Positions 36,656 through 46,072 of a stretch of 64,000 nucleotides of DNA are shown here, piece after piece (the first letter of the stretch is position 1; each line of letters starts with the position of its first letter). Made by a program: the position numbers and the translations under genes. Origin of the DNA: SAR202 cluster bacterium (GTDB taxonomy: Bacteria; Chloroflexota; Dehalococcoidia; UBA6926; VFHL01); NCBI GenBank assembly GCA_009392005.1, contig VFHL01000002.1:124001-188000 (forward strand), written 5' to 3'. Below the pieces are notes generated by a model. The model saw only the letters and a program-made list of their open reading frames with translations, was not told the origin of the DNA and made no database searches.

Positions 36656-36682
36656 ACGTAACAATCTGCGAAGTGATCACAC

Positions 36683-37672
36683 TTACTGATCAAGAGGTTC
36701 CAACGGATGGTAACATGCCGCGACCTGATCTGCGCCCACCTGTTTTAAAGCAGGGCGTGGAGATGTCCGACACGTCATTGACGGACGATGGCAACGCGAA
36801 ATGAACGGGCATTCATCTGGCAAATCTGTCAAATCTGGAGGAGATCCAGGTAACGGCCGCAACGGTCCTTCGTCGCTATCAAGTCGTGGTACAGATTGAA
36901 GCAAAGCCCACGTATATGGATGTGCAGGGCGACGGAAGATTGTGTCGACATCGCCGCTCTCCACAACCGATCCGGCATACATAACAAGCACGTGATCAGC
37001 CATCTGTGCCACGAGACCCATATCATGTGTAATGAGCAGGACAGCAGTATCATGCAACTCTTTTAATGAACGTAAATGCTCCATGATCTCAGCCTGCAAT
37101 GTCACATCCAAAGCGGACGTTGGTTCATCCGCAATGAGAACTGCTGGTTCCATCATCAAACCAATTGCTAGCATGATGCGCTGAGCCATACCACCACTAA
37201 GTTGGAATGGAAAACTCGTCAAAATGCGTTCCGGATCAGACAGTCCAACCTTCTTTATGGCTTCACTGGCCATCTCCCACTTTTCTTCGTTGGAAAGATG
37301 TCCACGATGAGCACCAATGACCTCTAGAATCTGATCTCCCACATTCATGACAGGGTTCAACGCGGCAAGAGGGTCTTGAAAAATCATTGCAATTTCTTCA
37401 CCGCGAATGTATCGCAACTTTTCTTCATCGACCCCAACGAGGTCTTCTCCGCGATACTTGATGGAACCTTGAAAAATACGCCCGGGAAAGGGAACGATAT
37501 TCAATATTGACAATGCAGTTACAGTCTTGCCACTACCACTTTCGCCAACCAGCGCGACAATCTCACCTGCATTCAAGGAAAACGAGACGCCATTAATGGC
37601 TTTAACTACACCTCGCTCACGGGTAAAAAAATGGGTGTAAAGATCGTCTACCTCTAACACCGGGTTTGTCAT
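36683..37672 (-). CDS. Oligopeptide/dipeptide ABC transporter ATP-binding protein (DppD/OppD)
   Basis: A 329-residue ATPase. Walker A is VGESGSGKTVTALSIL, the Q-loop lies in AMIFQDPLAALNPVMNVGDQ, the ABC signature is LSGGMAQRIMLAIGLM, Walker B is VLIADEPTSALDVTLQ and the switch His lies in LLITHDMGLVAQMADHVLVMYAG. The C-terminal oligo_HPY domain has PYTWALLQSVPRLD and the Cys cluster CPFISRCHRPSMTC of this subfamily. It would power a peptide-type importer. No permease, binding protein or DppF lies beside it, although an orphan DppC is encoded at 1940. A PHP-domain gene precedes it by only four bases. Confidence 0.93.
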   Translation of the reverse strand: MTNPVLEVDDLYTHFFTRERGVVKAINGVSFSLNAGEIVALVGESGSGKTVTALSILNIVPFPGRIFQGSIKYRGEDLVGVDEEKLRYIRGEEIAMIFQDPLAALNPVMNVGDQILEVIGAHRGHLSNEEKWEMASEAIKKVGLSDPERILTSFPFQLSGGMAQRIMLAIGLMMEPAVLIADEPTSALDVTLQAEIMEHLRSLKELHDTAVLLITHDMGLVAQMADHVLVMYAGSVVESGDVDTIFRRPAHPYTWALLQSVPRLDSDEGPLRPLPGSPPDLTDLPDECPFISRCHRPSMTCRTSPRPALKQVGADQVAACYHPLEPLDQ

Positions 37673-37676
37673 GACC

Positions 37677-38447
37677 TTATTCGATGATGAAGTCAGACCA
37701 CGTTAACGGAATATAGCGCTTGTCATGAGCGAGTGTGAACTTATTGCTGTTAATCGCTTTCTTTATTTCAGGCGGAACCTGCTTACCCACATCAACCGGC
37801 CTAAAATTCCCAGCTTTCATCGCATTAATCAAATCACGCTGATCCTTGATTGTGTCAAAGAAAAGTGTCGCACAAACCGCCACATCATTCGGTGCATGTG
37901 CATCACTGTTCGCAAGACCCCGGAGTCCAAGATCTTTTGCCAACGCCTGAGCAAACGAATTCTGATCGGGAAAACCACGACCATTCATAACCTCAACAGC
38001 ATCAGGCAAATTCCAAATAGGCTTATCTCGAATGCGTTCTAATGAACGGACCCATCCTTGTTCCTCAGAATCATCTAGAAGAACTTGTCTCCGATACGGA
38101 TGAGCCAAAAGCATAGCGCCATCTGCTTCATCAATATATTTCTTCACGCGTGACGTGTGGTGCATCCCAAAAATATATTCCTTCAAACCGAAGCAAATTA
38201 GGTGTCCATCATCTGTGTTGATTTCCACACCAGGGACCACAAGAATCCCATTATCATCTCCTAAGCGAACAAGGTCACCTTCATCCAGTGGCGTCAATTT
38301 CTTTGTGTTCCAGAAATAATCGTGGTCTGAAACAACAACCCCATCTAATCCCCGCTCGGCTGCCAAGCGCACAAGTTCTTCTACCTTGAGTGTGCTATCG
38401 TCCGAACTTGGATCAGTATGGTTATGTAAGTCAATCAGCATAGCCAT
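37677..38447 (-). CDS. PHP-domain phosphoesterase-like protein
   Basis: A 256-residue PHP-domain protein. Metal-binding motifs are LIDLHNHTDPSSDD at the N-terminus, VVSDHDYFW, a Glu/His pair in PGVEINTDDGHLICFG, LLAHPYRRQVL and the late GLANSDAHAPNDV. PHP proteins hydrolyse phosphate esters, including histidinol phosphate and 3',5'-nucleotides, and many remain unassigned. The substrate is unknown here. The gene precedes the ABC ATPase by four bases and the two are probably co-transcribed. ATG 38447 is the chosen start. GTG 38462 and ATG 38441 in the same frame are possible. Confidence 0.87.
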   Translation of the reverse strand: MAMLIDLHNHTDPSSDDSTLKVEELVRLAAERGLDGVVVSDHDYFWNTKKLTPLDEGDLVRLGDDNGILVVPGVEINTDDGHLICFGLKEYIFGMHHTSRVKKYIDEADGAMLLAHPYRRQVLLDDSEEQGWVRSLERIRDKPIWNLPDAVEVMNGRGFPDQNSFAQALAKDLGLRGLANSDAHAPNDVAVCATLFFDTIKDQRDLINAMKAGNFRPVDVGKQVPPEIKKAINSNKFTLAHDKRYIPLTWSDFIIE

Positions 38448-38775
38448 ATTGTTGGTTCTCACTAAGTAGAATATTTGATCCAGTACGATCTACGATTATA
38501 TCAGGCTGTGCATAAATCTTAAACGGATCTATATCAATACACCCTAACGACCTAAATGACCGATGAAACAGCTGAAATGAGCTTCAGACGTATCCCTTTC
38601 ATTTGTTATATTTCGCTGATTGGCCTCAAAATTCCACTGAGCGGGCAAAATCGGCTGCGGTCGTACCGTTGACAGTCTGATTATAGCTCTTTAGAGTAGT
38701 CTCAAAGGACCGAAGATTCAGCTATGAATCCTTGAGTTCTCCATGCAACGACCTTAAAAGAAGGCAGGTAGCACG
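38448..38775. other. Intergenic region upstream of the nuo operon
   Basis: About 330 bases between divergent PHP and nuoA genes. I see no reading frame or RNA gene here. It holds the candidate nuo promoter at 38669-38697. The minus-strand promoter for the PHP-ABC ATPase pair should lie in the left part, but no clear match was found. Confidence 0.5.
38669..38697 (+). promoter_or_regulatory. Candidate promoter of the nuo operon
   Basis: A perfect TTGACA at 38669-38674, a 17-base spacer and TAGAGT at 38692-38697. Transcription would begin near 38704, about 70 bases before nuoA. Confidence 0.5.
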
Positions 38776-39162
38776 GTGGCCGAGATTGAAAAGTATTCTT
38801 CAGTTGCTGTGTTTATCCTTGTGGCAGTTGGGCTACCAGCTGCACTGCTCCTTGGTTCATACTTGTTCTCGTTCATACGTATTCGACCTGTTGGCACCGA
38901 AGAAGACGGATCAGCAAAGCGCGAATCCTACGAATCCGGTTCAGATCCAATTGGACAGGCGTGGGGCCGCTTCAATATTCGTTATTATTTCTTTGCGCTT
39001 TTATACTTGCTCTTCGCGGTAGAAGCAATTTTTCTTTTCCCGTGGGCAATCCGGCTAAAGCATCTTGGATATGAAGCTTTAATTGCAATGTTTGTGTTTC
39101 TTGGAATCCAAATTGCTGGATTCATTTATGAATGGAGACGAGGAGGATTAGAGTGGGAATGA
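38776..39162 (+). CDS. nuoA: NADH-quinone oxidoreductase subunit A
   Basis: A 128-residue membrane subunit with three hydrophobic helices ([19 protein letters not shown], then [19 protein letters not shown], and [20 protein letters not shown]). The loop after helix 1 carries the conserved YESG(S)[15 protein letters not shown], and Glu in helix 2 ([11 protein letters not shown]) is the usual one. It belongs to the proton-pumping membrane arm. The start is GTG 38776 with an AGG seven bases upstream. Its stop overlaps the nuoB start region. First gene of the operon. Confidence 0.95.
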   Translation: MAEIEKYSSVAVFILVAVGLPAALLLGSYLFSFIRIRPVGTEEDGSAKRESYESGSDPIGQAWGRFNIRYYFFALLYLLFAVEAIFLFPWAIRLKHLGYEALIAMFVFLGIQIAGFIYEWRRGGLEWE

Positions 39163-39836
39163 AACCGGAAGAGACGTTTCAATATGAAAAAGAAATCCCT
39201 CTTTACAACCAAACCCGGCCCATCGACCACGACGAGGGAGTTACGATCGAGACCCTACGGAGTTCGGCAACCGCTCCATATCAGGACGATGCGATTGTCG
39301 TCCCAGAGGATCTTCAACGTAACGTTCTCGTTACATCAGTAGATGCACTGGTCAATTGGGGACGGAAATCATCTGTGTGGCCATTAACATTTGGGCTGGC
39401 CTGCTGTGCATTTGAAATGATCGCAAGCGCTATGTCACGATTTGACGTCGCCCGATTTGGGATGGAAGTTTTCCGACCAACTCCACGACAAGCGGATTTG
39501 ATGATTGTCGCGGGAACAGTAACATGGAAAATGGCACCCACAATTCGCAGGATCTACGAACAAATGCCCGAACCCAAATGGGTAGTTTCAATGGGTGTTT
39601 GTGCAACAAGCGGTGGCCCCTATTATTACAGTTACAGTGTCGTCCCCGGCGTCAATAGAATTGTCCCGGTGGATGTGTATGTGCCGGGTTGCCCTCCAAG
39701 ACCCGATGCATTGGTGTACGGCCTTATGCAACTGCAAGAAAAGATAAAAAATGCCTCGATCAGCCAGGAGCCACGCTCGCGAGAGCCAATTCGCCAAGGT
39801 GGAGAACAAACCCGTGAAGATCGGAGCGCGCAATGA
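39153..39836 (+). CDS. nuoB: NADH-quinone oxidoreductase subunit B
   Basis: A 227-residue subunit that binds cluster N2. The four ligand cysteines are the pair in [12 protein letters not shown], one in [15 protein letters not shown] and one in [34 protein letters not shown] is also well conserved. N- and C-terminal extensions are longer than usual (about 45 and 20 residues). The start is GTG 39153, six bases after a perfect AGGAGG. ATG 39159, which overlaps the nuoA stop, is a close alternative. Confidence 0.95.
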   Translation: MGMKPEETFQYEKEIPLYNQTRPIDHDEGVTIETLRSSATAPYQDDAIVVPEDLQRNVLVTSVDALVNWGRKSSVWPLTFGLACCAFEMIASAMSRFDVARFGMEVFRPTPRQADLMIVAGTVTWKMAPTIRRIYEQMPEPKWVVSMGVCATSGGPYYYSYSVVPGVNRIVPVDVYVPGCPPRPDALVYGLMQLQEKIKNASISQEPRSREPIRQGGEQTREDRSAQ

Positions 39837-40273
39837 CCACAGCGCTCCAAGGGAATGATGCTGCGCAACATATCTCAGAAGCAGTCCCACAATCCATCTT
39901 ATCTGTTGAAGAGAACCTGATTTTTGTATCAGCAGATGCAATAGTATCCATTTGTGAATTTCTTAAATCAGACAGCCGCTATGCATTTGATTTTCTTGAA
40001 GCGATCAGCGCAGTAGATATGATTGATCATTTTCAAGTGGTCTATCACTTACTTTCACTCTCATTAAATCAAACGTTGGTATTAAAAATTCAACTTTATG
40101 GACGCGATGATCTGTCACTCCCATCAATATCAGGTGTTTGGAAGGCGGCAGATTTTCAGGAACGTGAAATATACGACTTGAATGGAATCACTTTTGTGGA
40201 TCATCCAAACATGAAACGCATCCTCACATGGGACGGTTTTGATGGTCACCCACTTCGGAAAGATTTCCTCTAG
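39833..40273 (+). CDS. nuoC: NADH-quinone oxidoreductase subunit C (30 kDa)
   Basis: A 146-residue peripheral-arm subunit of the 30-kDa family. The core begins with [20 protein letters not shown] and continues with [20 protein letters not shown] and [20 protein letters not shown], finishing LRKDFL. Its ATG overlaps the nuoB stop by four bases (ATGA). It is short but complete and separate from NuoD, not fused as in some enterobacteria. Confidence 0.94.
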   Translation: MTTALQGNDAAQHISEAVPQSILSVEENLIFVSADAIVSICEFLKSDSRYAFDFLEAISAVDMIDHFQVVYHLLSLSLNQTLVLKIQLYGRDDLSLPSISGVWKAADFQEREIYDLNGITFVDHPNMKRILTWDGFDGHPLRKDFL

Positions 40274-40283
40274 GAGCGTCTCT

Positions 40284-41387
40284 GTGCCACTTAACACTGA
40301 ACCAATATTGCTCAACTTGGGACCGCACCACCCAAGTACCCACGGCGTGTTTCGGCTGCGCCTTATCATGGATGGCGAAATTATTGAAGATGCCGAACCC
40401 GTGATGGGATACATGCACAGAGGCTCTGAAAAGCTCGCAGAAGAAAGAACATACACGCAAATTATTACGCTAACCGACCGGCTCGATTGGTTGTCGGGAA
40501 TGTCCAATAATCTTGCGTACGTACGAACCGTCGAGAAACTATCTGATGTTGAAGTGCCTGAAAGAGCCCAATACATAAGGGTCATTTCAGTGGAACTGAT
40601 GCGGATCGCAAGCCATTGCATGGCTTTAGGGTTTTTGATTAACGATCTGGGCGCCTTCGCAACTCCTCTCATGTATATGTTCAGAGAACGTGAAAAAATC
40701 CTTGATCTCCTCGAAATGCTTTGCGGAGCAAGAATCACATTTAGCTACATGCGCATTGGTGGCATCAGTCATGATCTCCCCGAGGAATTCCTCCCGGCAT
40801 TACGTGATTTTGTTGACCAAATGCCCAAACATATCGATGAATATGATGAGTTGCTGACAAAAAATGAAATCATCCAGACGCGCGCGAAAGGTCAAGGGCT
40901 CTTGAGTGCACAGAATGCCGTAGACTTTGGTGTCACAGGACCCAATCTACGCGCAAGTGGCGTCAAATGGGATTTACGAAAATCTGATCCATATGAAGTA
41001 TATGACCGTTTTGAATTCGACATTCCCGTCGGAGACCATGGAGACAACTACGACCGTTATTGGGTCCGACTCCAGGAAATGCGAGAAAGTTTAAAAATCA
41101 TTTCACAAGCGATGGAGCAAATACCTGGTGGATTAACCCGTGCAAATGTACCGTTTTTCGTTCATCCACCTGCCGGAGAAGCATATTCTCATATTGAGGC
41201 ACCAAAGGGGCATCTTGGCTTTTATATTGTTAGCGATGGCACGATCTCACCATGGCGCTGCAAAATACGATCGCCGTCGTTCATCAATCTGGGAGCACTG
41301 GCCAGTATGATCATTGGATCCAAGTTAGCTGACGTCGTCGTAACGTTTGGCAGCCTTGACACAATCCTAGGAGAGGTAGACCGATAA
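40284..41387 (+). CDS. nuoD: NADH-quinone oxidoreductase subunit D (49 kDa)
   Basis: A 367-residue subunit lining the quinone-binding cavity with NuoB. The N-terminal LNLGPHHPSTHGVFRL (with the His loop that contacts quinone), EPVMGYMHRGSEKLAE, and the C-terminal PWRCKIRSPSFINLGAL and GSLDTILGEVDR are diagnostic. GTG 40284 is preferred: TAGGAG ends seven bases upstream. The frame extends further upstream only within nuoC. Confidence 0.95.
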   Translation: MPLNTEPILLNLGPHHPSTHGVFRLRLIMDGEIIEDAEPVMGYMHRGSEKLAEERTYTQIITLTDRLDWLSGMSNNLAYVRTVEKLSDVEVPERAQYIRVISVELMRIASHCMALGFLINDLGAFATPLMYMFREREKILDLLEMLCGARITFSYMRIGGISHDLPEEFLPALRDFVDQMPKHIDEYDELLTKNEIIQTRAKGQGLLSAQNAVDFGVTGPNLRASGVKWDLRKSDPYEVYDRFEFDIPVGDHGDNYDRYWVRLQEMRESLKIISQAMEQIPGGLTRANVPFFVHPPAGEAYSHIEAPKGHLGFYIVSDGTISPWRCKIRSPSFINLGALASMIIGSKLADVVVTFGSLDTILGEVDR

Positions 41388-41399
41388 AGAAACAGGGAA

Positions 41400-42590
41400 A
41401 TGTCTAACGAGATAATATCCTTTTTTAACACCTTTTTATCCACATCACAATCTGAAGCGATGGCAACTTTTGTTGGCATATTCTTCCTGATTAATTTTGT
41501 GATTATCATTGTCGCCTTTATGACATTATTAGAGCGACGGCTTTTGGGACGCCTCCAAAATCGTATCGGCCCAAACCGGACAGGGCCAAATGGATTACTC
41601 CAGCCATTTGCAGATGTAATCAAACTTCTAACCAAGGAAGATATCGTAATCCCTGCAGCAGACAGGTGGCCCTTCAATATCGCACCCTTGCTCGCTCTCA
41701 TGCCGGCATTATCTGTCTGGATCGTCATTCCCTTTGCGCCAACCTGGATTTTGGCGGATCTGGATATAGGAATCTTGTTCGTTATCGCAATCACTGGCGT
41801 GAGCGTCATTGGGGTTTTCATGTCAGGTTGGGCTTCCGCTAATAAGTTTGCCCTTCTCGGATCGATGCGATCCGTCGCATCAATCATCAGCTACGAAGTA
41901 CCAATGATTCTTGCAATCATTGCGGTTGTCCTGCTCGTGGGATCGATGAGCATGCAGCAAATCGTGCTGTTCCAAAGTATTCCTCTGGTCCTGGTTCAAC
42001 CAGCGAGTTTCGTTATTTTCTTGCTCGCAATCGTCGCTGAGTTAAACCGATCTCCCTTTGATATCGTCGAAGCTGAATCTGAAATTATCGCGGGGTACCA
42101 CACGGAATACACTGGAATGAAGTTTGCAACCTTTTTCCTCGCAGAATACACCGCAGCTTTAGCATGGTCAGCAGTCGTCGTCACGCTGTTTTTAAGTGGG
42201 TGGCGCATCCCATTCGTCCAAGCAGATATTCACCCATTTATTGATGGGCTTGTCTTTTTGATCAAGACCATTTTTGTTTTTTGTATCTTCGTTTGGTTCC
42301 GTGGAACATGGCCACGTTTACGGATCGATCAAATTCTAGGGTTTTCATGGAAAGTGTTGTTCCCCATCGCAACGTTGAACTTAGTTATCACAGCGATTGA
42401 AGTCTTGGTGTTTAACGATGTCTTCGCGGTCGCTGAAGGTGAAACGCTTCCTACTATCGCTCTTGTTGCCATGGGCCTCATCAATATAGCGATTTTCATA
42501 GTTGTTGGAATCGCCCTAAACAAATTTATAAAACCCATTGACCAAGAACCCCAAAGCTATCCCGTAACGAGGGAAGGTATGACGTTATGA
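41400..42590 (+). CDS. nuoH: NADH-quinone oxidoreductase subunit H
   Basis: A 396-residue integral membrane subunit with about eight or nine helices. RRLLGRLQNRIGPNRTGPNG, FADVIKLLTKEDIVIPAADR and the acidic quinone-channel loop AELNRSPFDIVEAESEIIAG with YTGMKFATFFLAEY are characteristic. It couples the quinone site to the proton-pumping arm. Both ends run a little longer than the enterobacterial homologue. ATG 41400 follows AGGGAA at very short spacing, and ATG 41460 is an in-frame alternative. Confidence 0.94.
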   Translation: MSNEIISFFNTFLSTSQSEAMATFVGIFFLINFVIIIVAFMTLLERRLLGRLQNRIGPNRTGPNGLLQPFADVIKLLTKEDIVIPAADRWPFNIAPLLALMPALSVWIVIPFAPTWILADLDIGILFVIAITGVSVIGVFMSGWASANKFALLGSMRSVASIISYEVPMILAIIAVVLLVGSMSMQQIVLFQSIPLVLVQPASFVIFLLAIVAELNRSPFDIVEAESEIIAGYHTEYTGMKFATFFLAEYTAALAWSAVVVTLFLSGWRIPFVQADIHPFIDGLVFLIKTIFVFCIFVWFRGTWPRLRIDQILGFSWKVLFPIATLNLVITAIEVLVFNDVFAVAEGETLPTIALVAMGLINIAIFIVVGIALNKFIKPIDQEPQSYPVTREGMTL

Positions 42591-43096
42591 CATCTTTTTA
42601 TGGATTGGGCGCTCTGAAAGGCTTAATCGTCACTTTGCGATATCTCTTCCGCAAACCATTTACGGTTGAATACCCAGATGAAAAGCTTGTCCCGAACCCA
42701 CGGTTCCGGGGCAATTCGTTTGTGTGGTATGAGGATAGATGCACAGGGAATGGTGCCTGCGCGAAAGCATGCCCACTTGGCATCATACGTATAGTGACAC
42801 ATCCAACATCTCGACCTGACATTGGGAACCTGTATGCAATTGACCGCTTCGACATTGACACTGGTCGATGTATGTTTTGCGCTCTTTGTATTGAAGCCTG
42901 TCCCTACGATGCAGTTTTCATGGGAAATGACTTCGAACGCGCAACAAAGACACGAGACGGTCTAGTCATCCACAAAGAGGATTTAGTCACTGGTGCCAAA
43001 CTTCCGACACAACAGTTCAGACCCCAATTGGAAGCGATGGAATACAAGGGTGAAGAAGAGTTAGATCAACACGAGGCTGGCCGATGGAGTCTGTAA
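42587..43096 (+). CDS. nuoI: NADH-quinone oxidoreductase subunit I (2 x 4Fe-4S)
   Basis: A 169-residue ferredoxin-like subunit. The two cluster motifs are CTGNGACAKACPLGII and CMFCALCIEACPYDAVFMG, each Cx2-3Cx2Cx3CP. The first has an extra residue, reading C-TGNGA-C-AKA-CP, so the second Cys position is one to inspect. RFRGNSFVWYEDRCTG precedes it. It carries electrons to N2 in NuoB. Its ATG overlaps the nuoH stop by four bases, and its end overlaps nuoJ by 13. Confidence 0.93.
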   Translation: MTSFYGLGALKGLIVTLRYLFRKPFTVEYPDEKLVPNPRFRGNSFVWYEDRCTGNGACAKACPLGIIRIVTHPTSRPDIGNLYAIDRFDIDTGRCMFCALCIEACPYDAVFMGNDFERATKTRDGLVIHKEDLVTGAKLPTQQFRPQLEAMEYKGEEELDQHEAGRWSL

Positions 43097-43572
43097 CGGG
43101 CGCAATAGCATTCTGGATTCTTGCCGTAGCCATTATAGGCTGCGCTGTTCTCGTATTGACTGTACCGAACATATTCCATTCCGCTCTGTTTCTAGTCGGA
43201 TGCCTCGGCGGCATAGCAGGAATCTATATTTTACTCAACGCTGATTTCCTCGCCGCAGTGCAAATCTTGATTTATATCGGGGCAGTGGCAGTCATGCTTA
43301 TATTCGGCATCATGCTTACGCAAGATGTCGTCAAAAGTAATGTGAGCAACCACTATCGCATCCCAGCCCTTGGGCTCAGCGGCGCTTTTTTGGTTATCCT
43401 CTTGACCGCAATTTTTGGTACAAACTGGCAAACACAATCACCCTCCACAGAGGCAAGTACGGGCAGCATTGCAGACGCCCTCTTCAGCAACTACATATTA
43501 CCGTTTGAACTCTCGTCTGTTGTGTTATTAACTGCAATTATCGGCGCAATCGTGATTGCGAAGGAACGTTGA
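43084..43572 (+). CDS. nuoJ: NADH-quinone oxidoreductase subunit J
   Basis: A 162-residue membrane subunit with five hydrophobic helices. The conserved NIFHSALFLVGCLGGIAGIY, LNADFLAAVQILIYIGAVAV and MLIFGIMLT (helix 3 with its pi-bulge region) are all clear, and the last helix ends VVLLTAIIGAIVIAKER. The start overlaps nuoI by 13 bases. Confidence 0.93.
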   Translation: MESVTGAIAFWILAVAIIGCAVLVLTVPNIFHSALFLVGCLGGIAGIYILLNADFLAAVQILIYIGAVAVMLIFGIMLTQDVVKSNVSNHYRIPALGLSGAFLVILLTAIFGTNWQTQSPSTEASTGSIADALFSNYILPFELSSVVLLTAIIGAIVIAKER

Positions 43573-43576
43573 TCAC

Positions 43577-43894
43577 ATGATAGATTTCATGCCAAACCTA
43601 AACCATTTCCTCACCCTATCAGCTATTCTCTTCACGATTGGCTTATTTGGTGCTCTTACCAAACGAAATCTAATCGTGATCTTAATGTCGGTCGAGATCA
43701 TGTTAAACGGCATCAACATTGCGTTGGTCGCGTTTGCGAACTACACCATCGTCGCAATTAGCGGGCATGTCTTCGCCTTATTTGTGATTACCGTAGCTGC
43801 AGCAGAAGTCGCGATCGGATTAGCACTCATCATCGCAGTGTTCAGAACGCGAGACACAATAGATTTACGAAACATCAACTTACTGAAGTGGTGA
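43577..43894 (+). CDS. nuoK: NADH-quinone oxidoreductase subunit K
   Basis: A 105-residue, three-helix subunit related to MrpC antiporter subunits. The two membrane glutamates are present in LIVILMSVEIMLNGINIALV and in AAAEVAIGLALIIAVFR. ATG 43577 follows AAGGAA ten bases upstream. The open frame extends seven codons further into nuoJ without a good start. Confidence 0.93.
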   Translation: MIDFMPNLNHFLTLSAILFTIGLFGALTKRNLIVILMSVEIMLNGINIALVAFANYTIVAISGHVFALFVITVAAAEVAIGLALIIAVFRTRDTIDLRNINLLKW

Positions 43895-43897
43895 TAT

Positions 43898-44092
43898 ATG
43901 TGGACAGAATATAAACGGGTAGAAGGTCGAATCGTCGCAGAAATGTGGAAATCGCTTTATGAAGGCGAGGGGCTTCCATGCCGTTTGTTACCAGATAAAA
44001 TCGAAGATTGGGACAATGAGTTCGCGGAGTTCCGTGTCTGCGTACCCGTGGGACGAGAACACGTTGCCGAAGAGATTGAGAGAAAGGTTTGA
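43898..44092 (+). CDS. Small DUF2007-like protein inserted in the nuo operon
   Basis: A 64-residue soluble protein: MWTEYKRVEGRIVAEMWKSL, then YEGEGLPCRLLPDKIEDWDN, and EFRVCVPVGREHVAEEIER. The pattern of an opening strand, a helix bearing AEMWKSLYEGEGLPC and a closing V-x-V-P strand with a helix resembles DUF2007, a family of putative signal-transducing domains. The match is by eye and moderate. It starts three bases after the nuoK stop and is followed 54 bases later by nuoL, so it is made with complex I. It may be an assembly or regulatory factor. Confidence 0.65.
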   Translation: MWTEYKRVEGRIVAEMWKSLYEGEGLPCRLLPDKIEDWDNEFAEFRVCVPVGREHVAEEIERKV

Positions 44093-44146
44093 CCCCCTTT
44101 ATGAAGGGAATTTTCATAACCAATACCCCGAGAATTGCGAGAAACA

Positions 44147-46072
44147 ATGAGTGAACACATGATCTGGCTCATACCAGGATTGCCACTCATAGCATTCCTC
44201 GTAAATGGCCTAGTAATTCGTCCATTCGTCAAATCTGACATTCCACGTATCTCTGGGTACATCGGCATTGCCGCCATCATGGGCTCATTAATCCTGTCCA
44301 TTTTGGCGGGATTAGACGTGTTCGACGCACCGGACCACCGAATTGAATTTGTTGGCTACTCGTTAATCAACATCACGAATTTTTCTCTCACACTGAATAT
44401 GGGCATCCTACTGGATCCACTAACAGCATTAATGCTCATCGTTGTATCGAGCGTCAGCTTGATGGTTCTCATTTACTCGCAAGGTTATATGTCCGGTGAC
44501 GCGAATTACACAAGGTATTTTGCATTCATTTCGTTGTTCGCCTCATCAATGCTTGGACTAGTGATAGCGAACAACCTGCTGATTCTTTTCGTGTTCTGGG
44601 AACTCGTGGGAATCAGTTCATATTTGTTAATCGGATTTTGGTACAACCGACCCGCCGCCGCCGCAGCGGCAAAAAAGGCGTTCATCGTCACGCGTATTGG
44701 CGATTTAGGTTTCTTGATCGCAATTCTTTTCATTTTCAATCAAATCGGTACCTTGGATATCGCAGCGATACATGAAAACGTCAACACTCATGTTCTTTCT
44801 GGCGCGGCCCTAACATGGGCTGCTTTGGGCATTTTCGCAGGCGCTGCTGGAAAAAGTGCGCAATTCCCATTACACGTTTGGCTGCCGGATGCAATGGAAG
44901 GCCCTACACCCGTTAGCGCCTTGATCCACGCTGCAACGATGGTCGCAGCTGGTGTGTTCTTAGTCGCTCGATTCTTTTTTATGTTTGAAGAATCAGCTGA
45001 TGCCTTACGAGTCGTTGCCATCATTGGCGCAATAACTGCTGTTGCCGCAGCTCTGCTTGGTGTCGTTATGTTTGATATTAAACGCGTATTGGCGTATTCA
45101 ACGATCAGTCAATTAGGGTATATGATGATGGCGTTAGGCGTTGGAGCCTATGGAGCGGCAATATTCCACCTGTTTAACCACGCATTTTTCAAGGCGTTAT
45201 TGTTCCTCGGATCTGGTAGCGTGAACCATGCGACGGGAACCTTTGACATGCGTCAAATGGGCGGCTTGCGGCGATATATGCCATGGACAACGGCCACATT
45301 CATTATTGGCACCTTAAGTCTTTCCGGCATTCCTCCATTCGCAGGTTTTTGGAGCAAAGACGAAATTCTCAGCGATGCATTTCACGTAGGAACAAGCATC
45401 GGTGACATCGTCTTTTGGTGTGGTTTGATTGGAGCTGGATTGACAGCTTTTTACATGATGCGAGCAACACTCTTAACATTCTTTGGTGACTACAAAGGTG
45501 GCGCAAAGGATGAGCATGGATCCCATGAACATCCTCATGAGTCCCCTTGGGTCATGGTCTTCCCCATGATTTTACTGGCGATACCATCGACGTTGTCCTG
45601 GTTGGTGAACACCCCATGGTCCCATGACCTGTCCCATTTCCTTGGTGCACATAGCATCAAATTCAACCCAACCGTCGCAGCGCTATCAATTGGCGTCGCA
45701 TCACTTGGTTTCATAGCAGCCTATGGAGGATACCGTGCAAGTTGGTACTCCCCAGAACGTATATCCAAATCTATCGGCCCCATTTACACGTTTATTTCGC
45801 GCAAATATTACATGGATGAACTCTACGAATCTATTTTCGTTAAGAACGTTCTCTATCGCGGAATCGTAACCGGATTAGCTTATTTAGATACCCGGTTTGT
45901 TGACCGCATCATCAACAATATTGGTTGGTTCGGTCGAAATATTGGTGAAGCATTCAAACTTGCACAAACAGGTCATACCCAAGCGGCAGCAGCGGTTTTG
46001 TCCCTTGGCCTACTTACCATCTATTTAGCATTCTTCGCTTACCGTGACTTCATCATGGGAGGCAATTCATAA
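44147..46072 (+). CDS. nuoL: NADH-quinone oxidoreductase subunit L
   Basis: A 641-residue antiporter-like subunit. The proton-channel residues lie in LLILFVFWELVGISSYLLIG (Glu), PTPVSALIHAATMVAAGVFL (Lys/His region), KRVLAYSTISQLGYMMMALG, FNHAFFKALLFLGSGSV and PPFAGFWSKDEILSDAF. A His-rich loop (DEHGSHEHPHESPW) at ~residues 460-475 and the C-terminal lateral helix region follow. ATG 44147 has GAGAA before it. A TTG 12 bases upstream is in frame but weaker. Its stop shares its last base with the nuoM start. Confidence 0.95.
   Translation: MSEHMIWLIPGLPLIAFLVNGLVIRPFVKSDIPRISGYIGIAAIMGSLILSILAGLDVFDAPDHRIEFVGYSLINITNFSLTLNMGILLDPLTALMLIVVSSVSLMVLIYSQGYMSGDANYTRYFAFISLFASSMLGLVIANNLLILFVFWELVGISSYLLIGFWYNRPAAAAAAKKAFIVTRIGDLGFLIAILFIFNQIGTLDIAAIHENVNTHVLSGAALTWAALGIFAGAAGKSAQFPLHVWLPDAMEGPTPVSALIHAATMVAAGVFLVARFFFMFEESADALRVVAIIGAITAVAAALLGVVMFDIKRVLAYSTISQLGYMMMALGVGAYGAAIFHLFNHAFFKALLFLGSGSVNHATGTFDMRQMGGLRRYMPWTTATFIIGTLSLSGIPPFAGFWSKDEILSDAFHVGTSIGDIVFWCGLIGAGLTAFYMMRATLLTFFGDYKGGAKDEHGSHEHPHESPWVMVFPMILLAIPSTLSWLVNTPWSHDLSHFLGAHSIKFNPTVAALSIGVASLGFIAAYGGYRASWYSPERISKSIGPIYTFISRKYYMDELYESIFVKNVLYRGIVTGLAYLDTRFVDRIINNIGWFGRNIGEAFKLAQTGHTQAAAAVLSLGLLTIYLAFFAYRDFIMGGNS

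Noticed and set aside
44095-44108. Hairpin CCCTT/AAGGG followed by TTTT between the DUF2007-like gene and nuoL
   Set aside because: A five-pair stem and a T-run of four are too weak to call a terminator, and it is inside an operon. It could at most attenuate.
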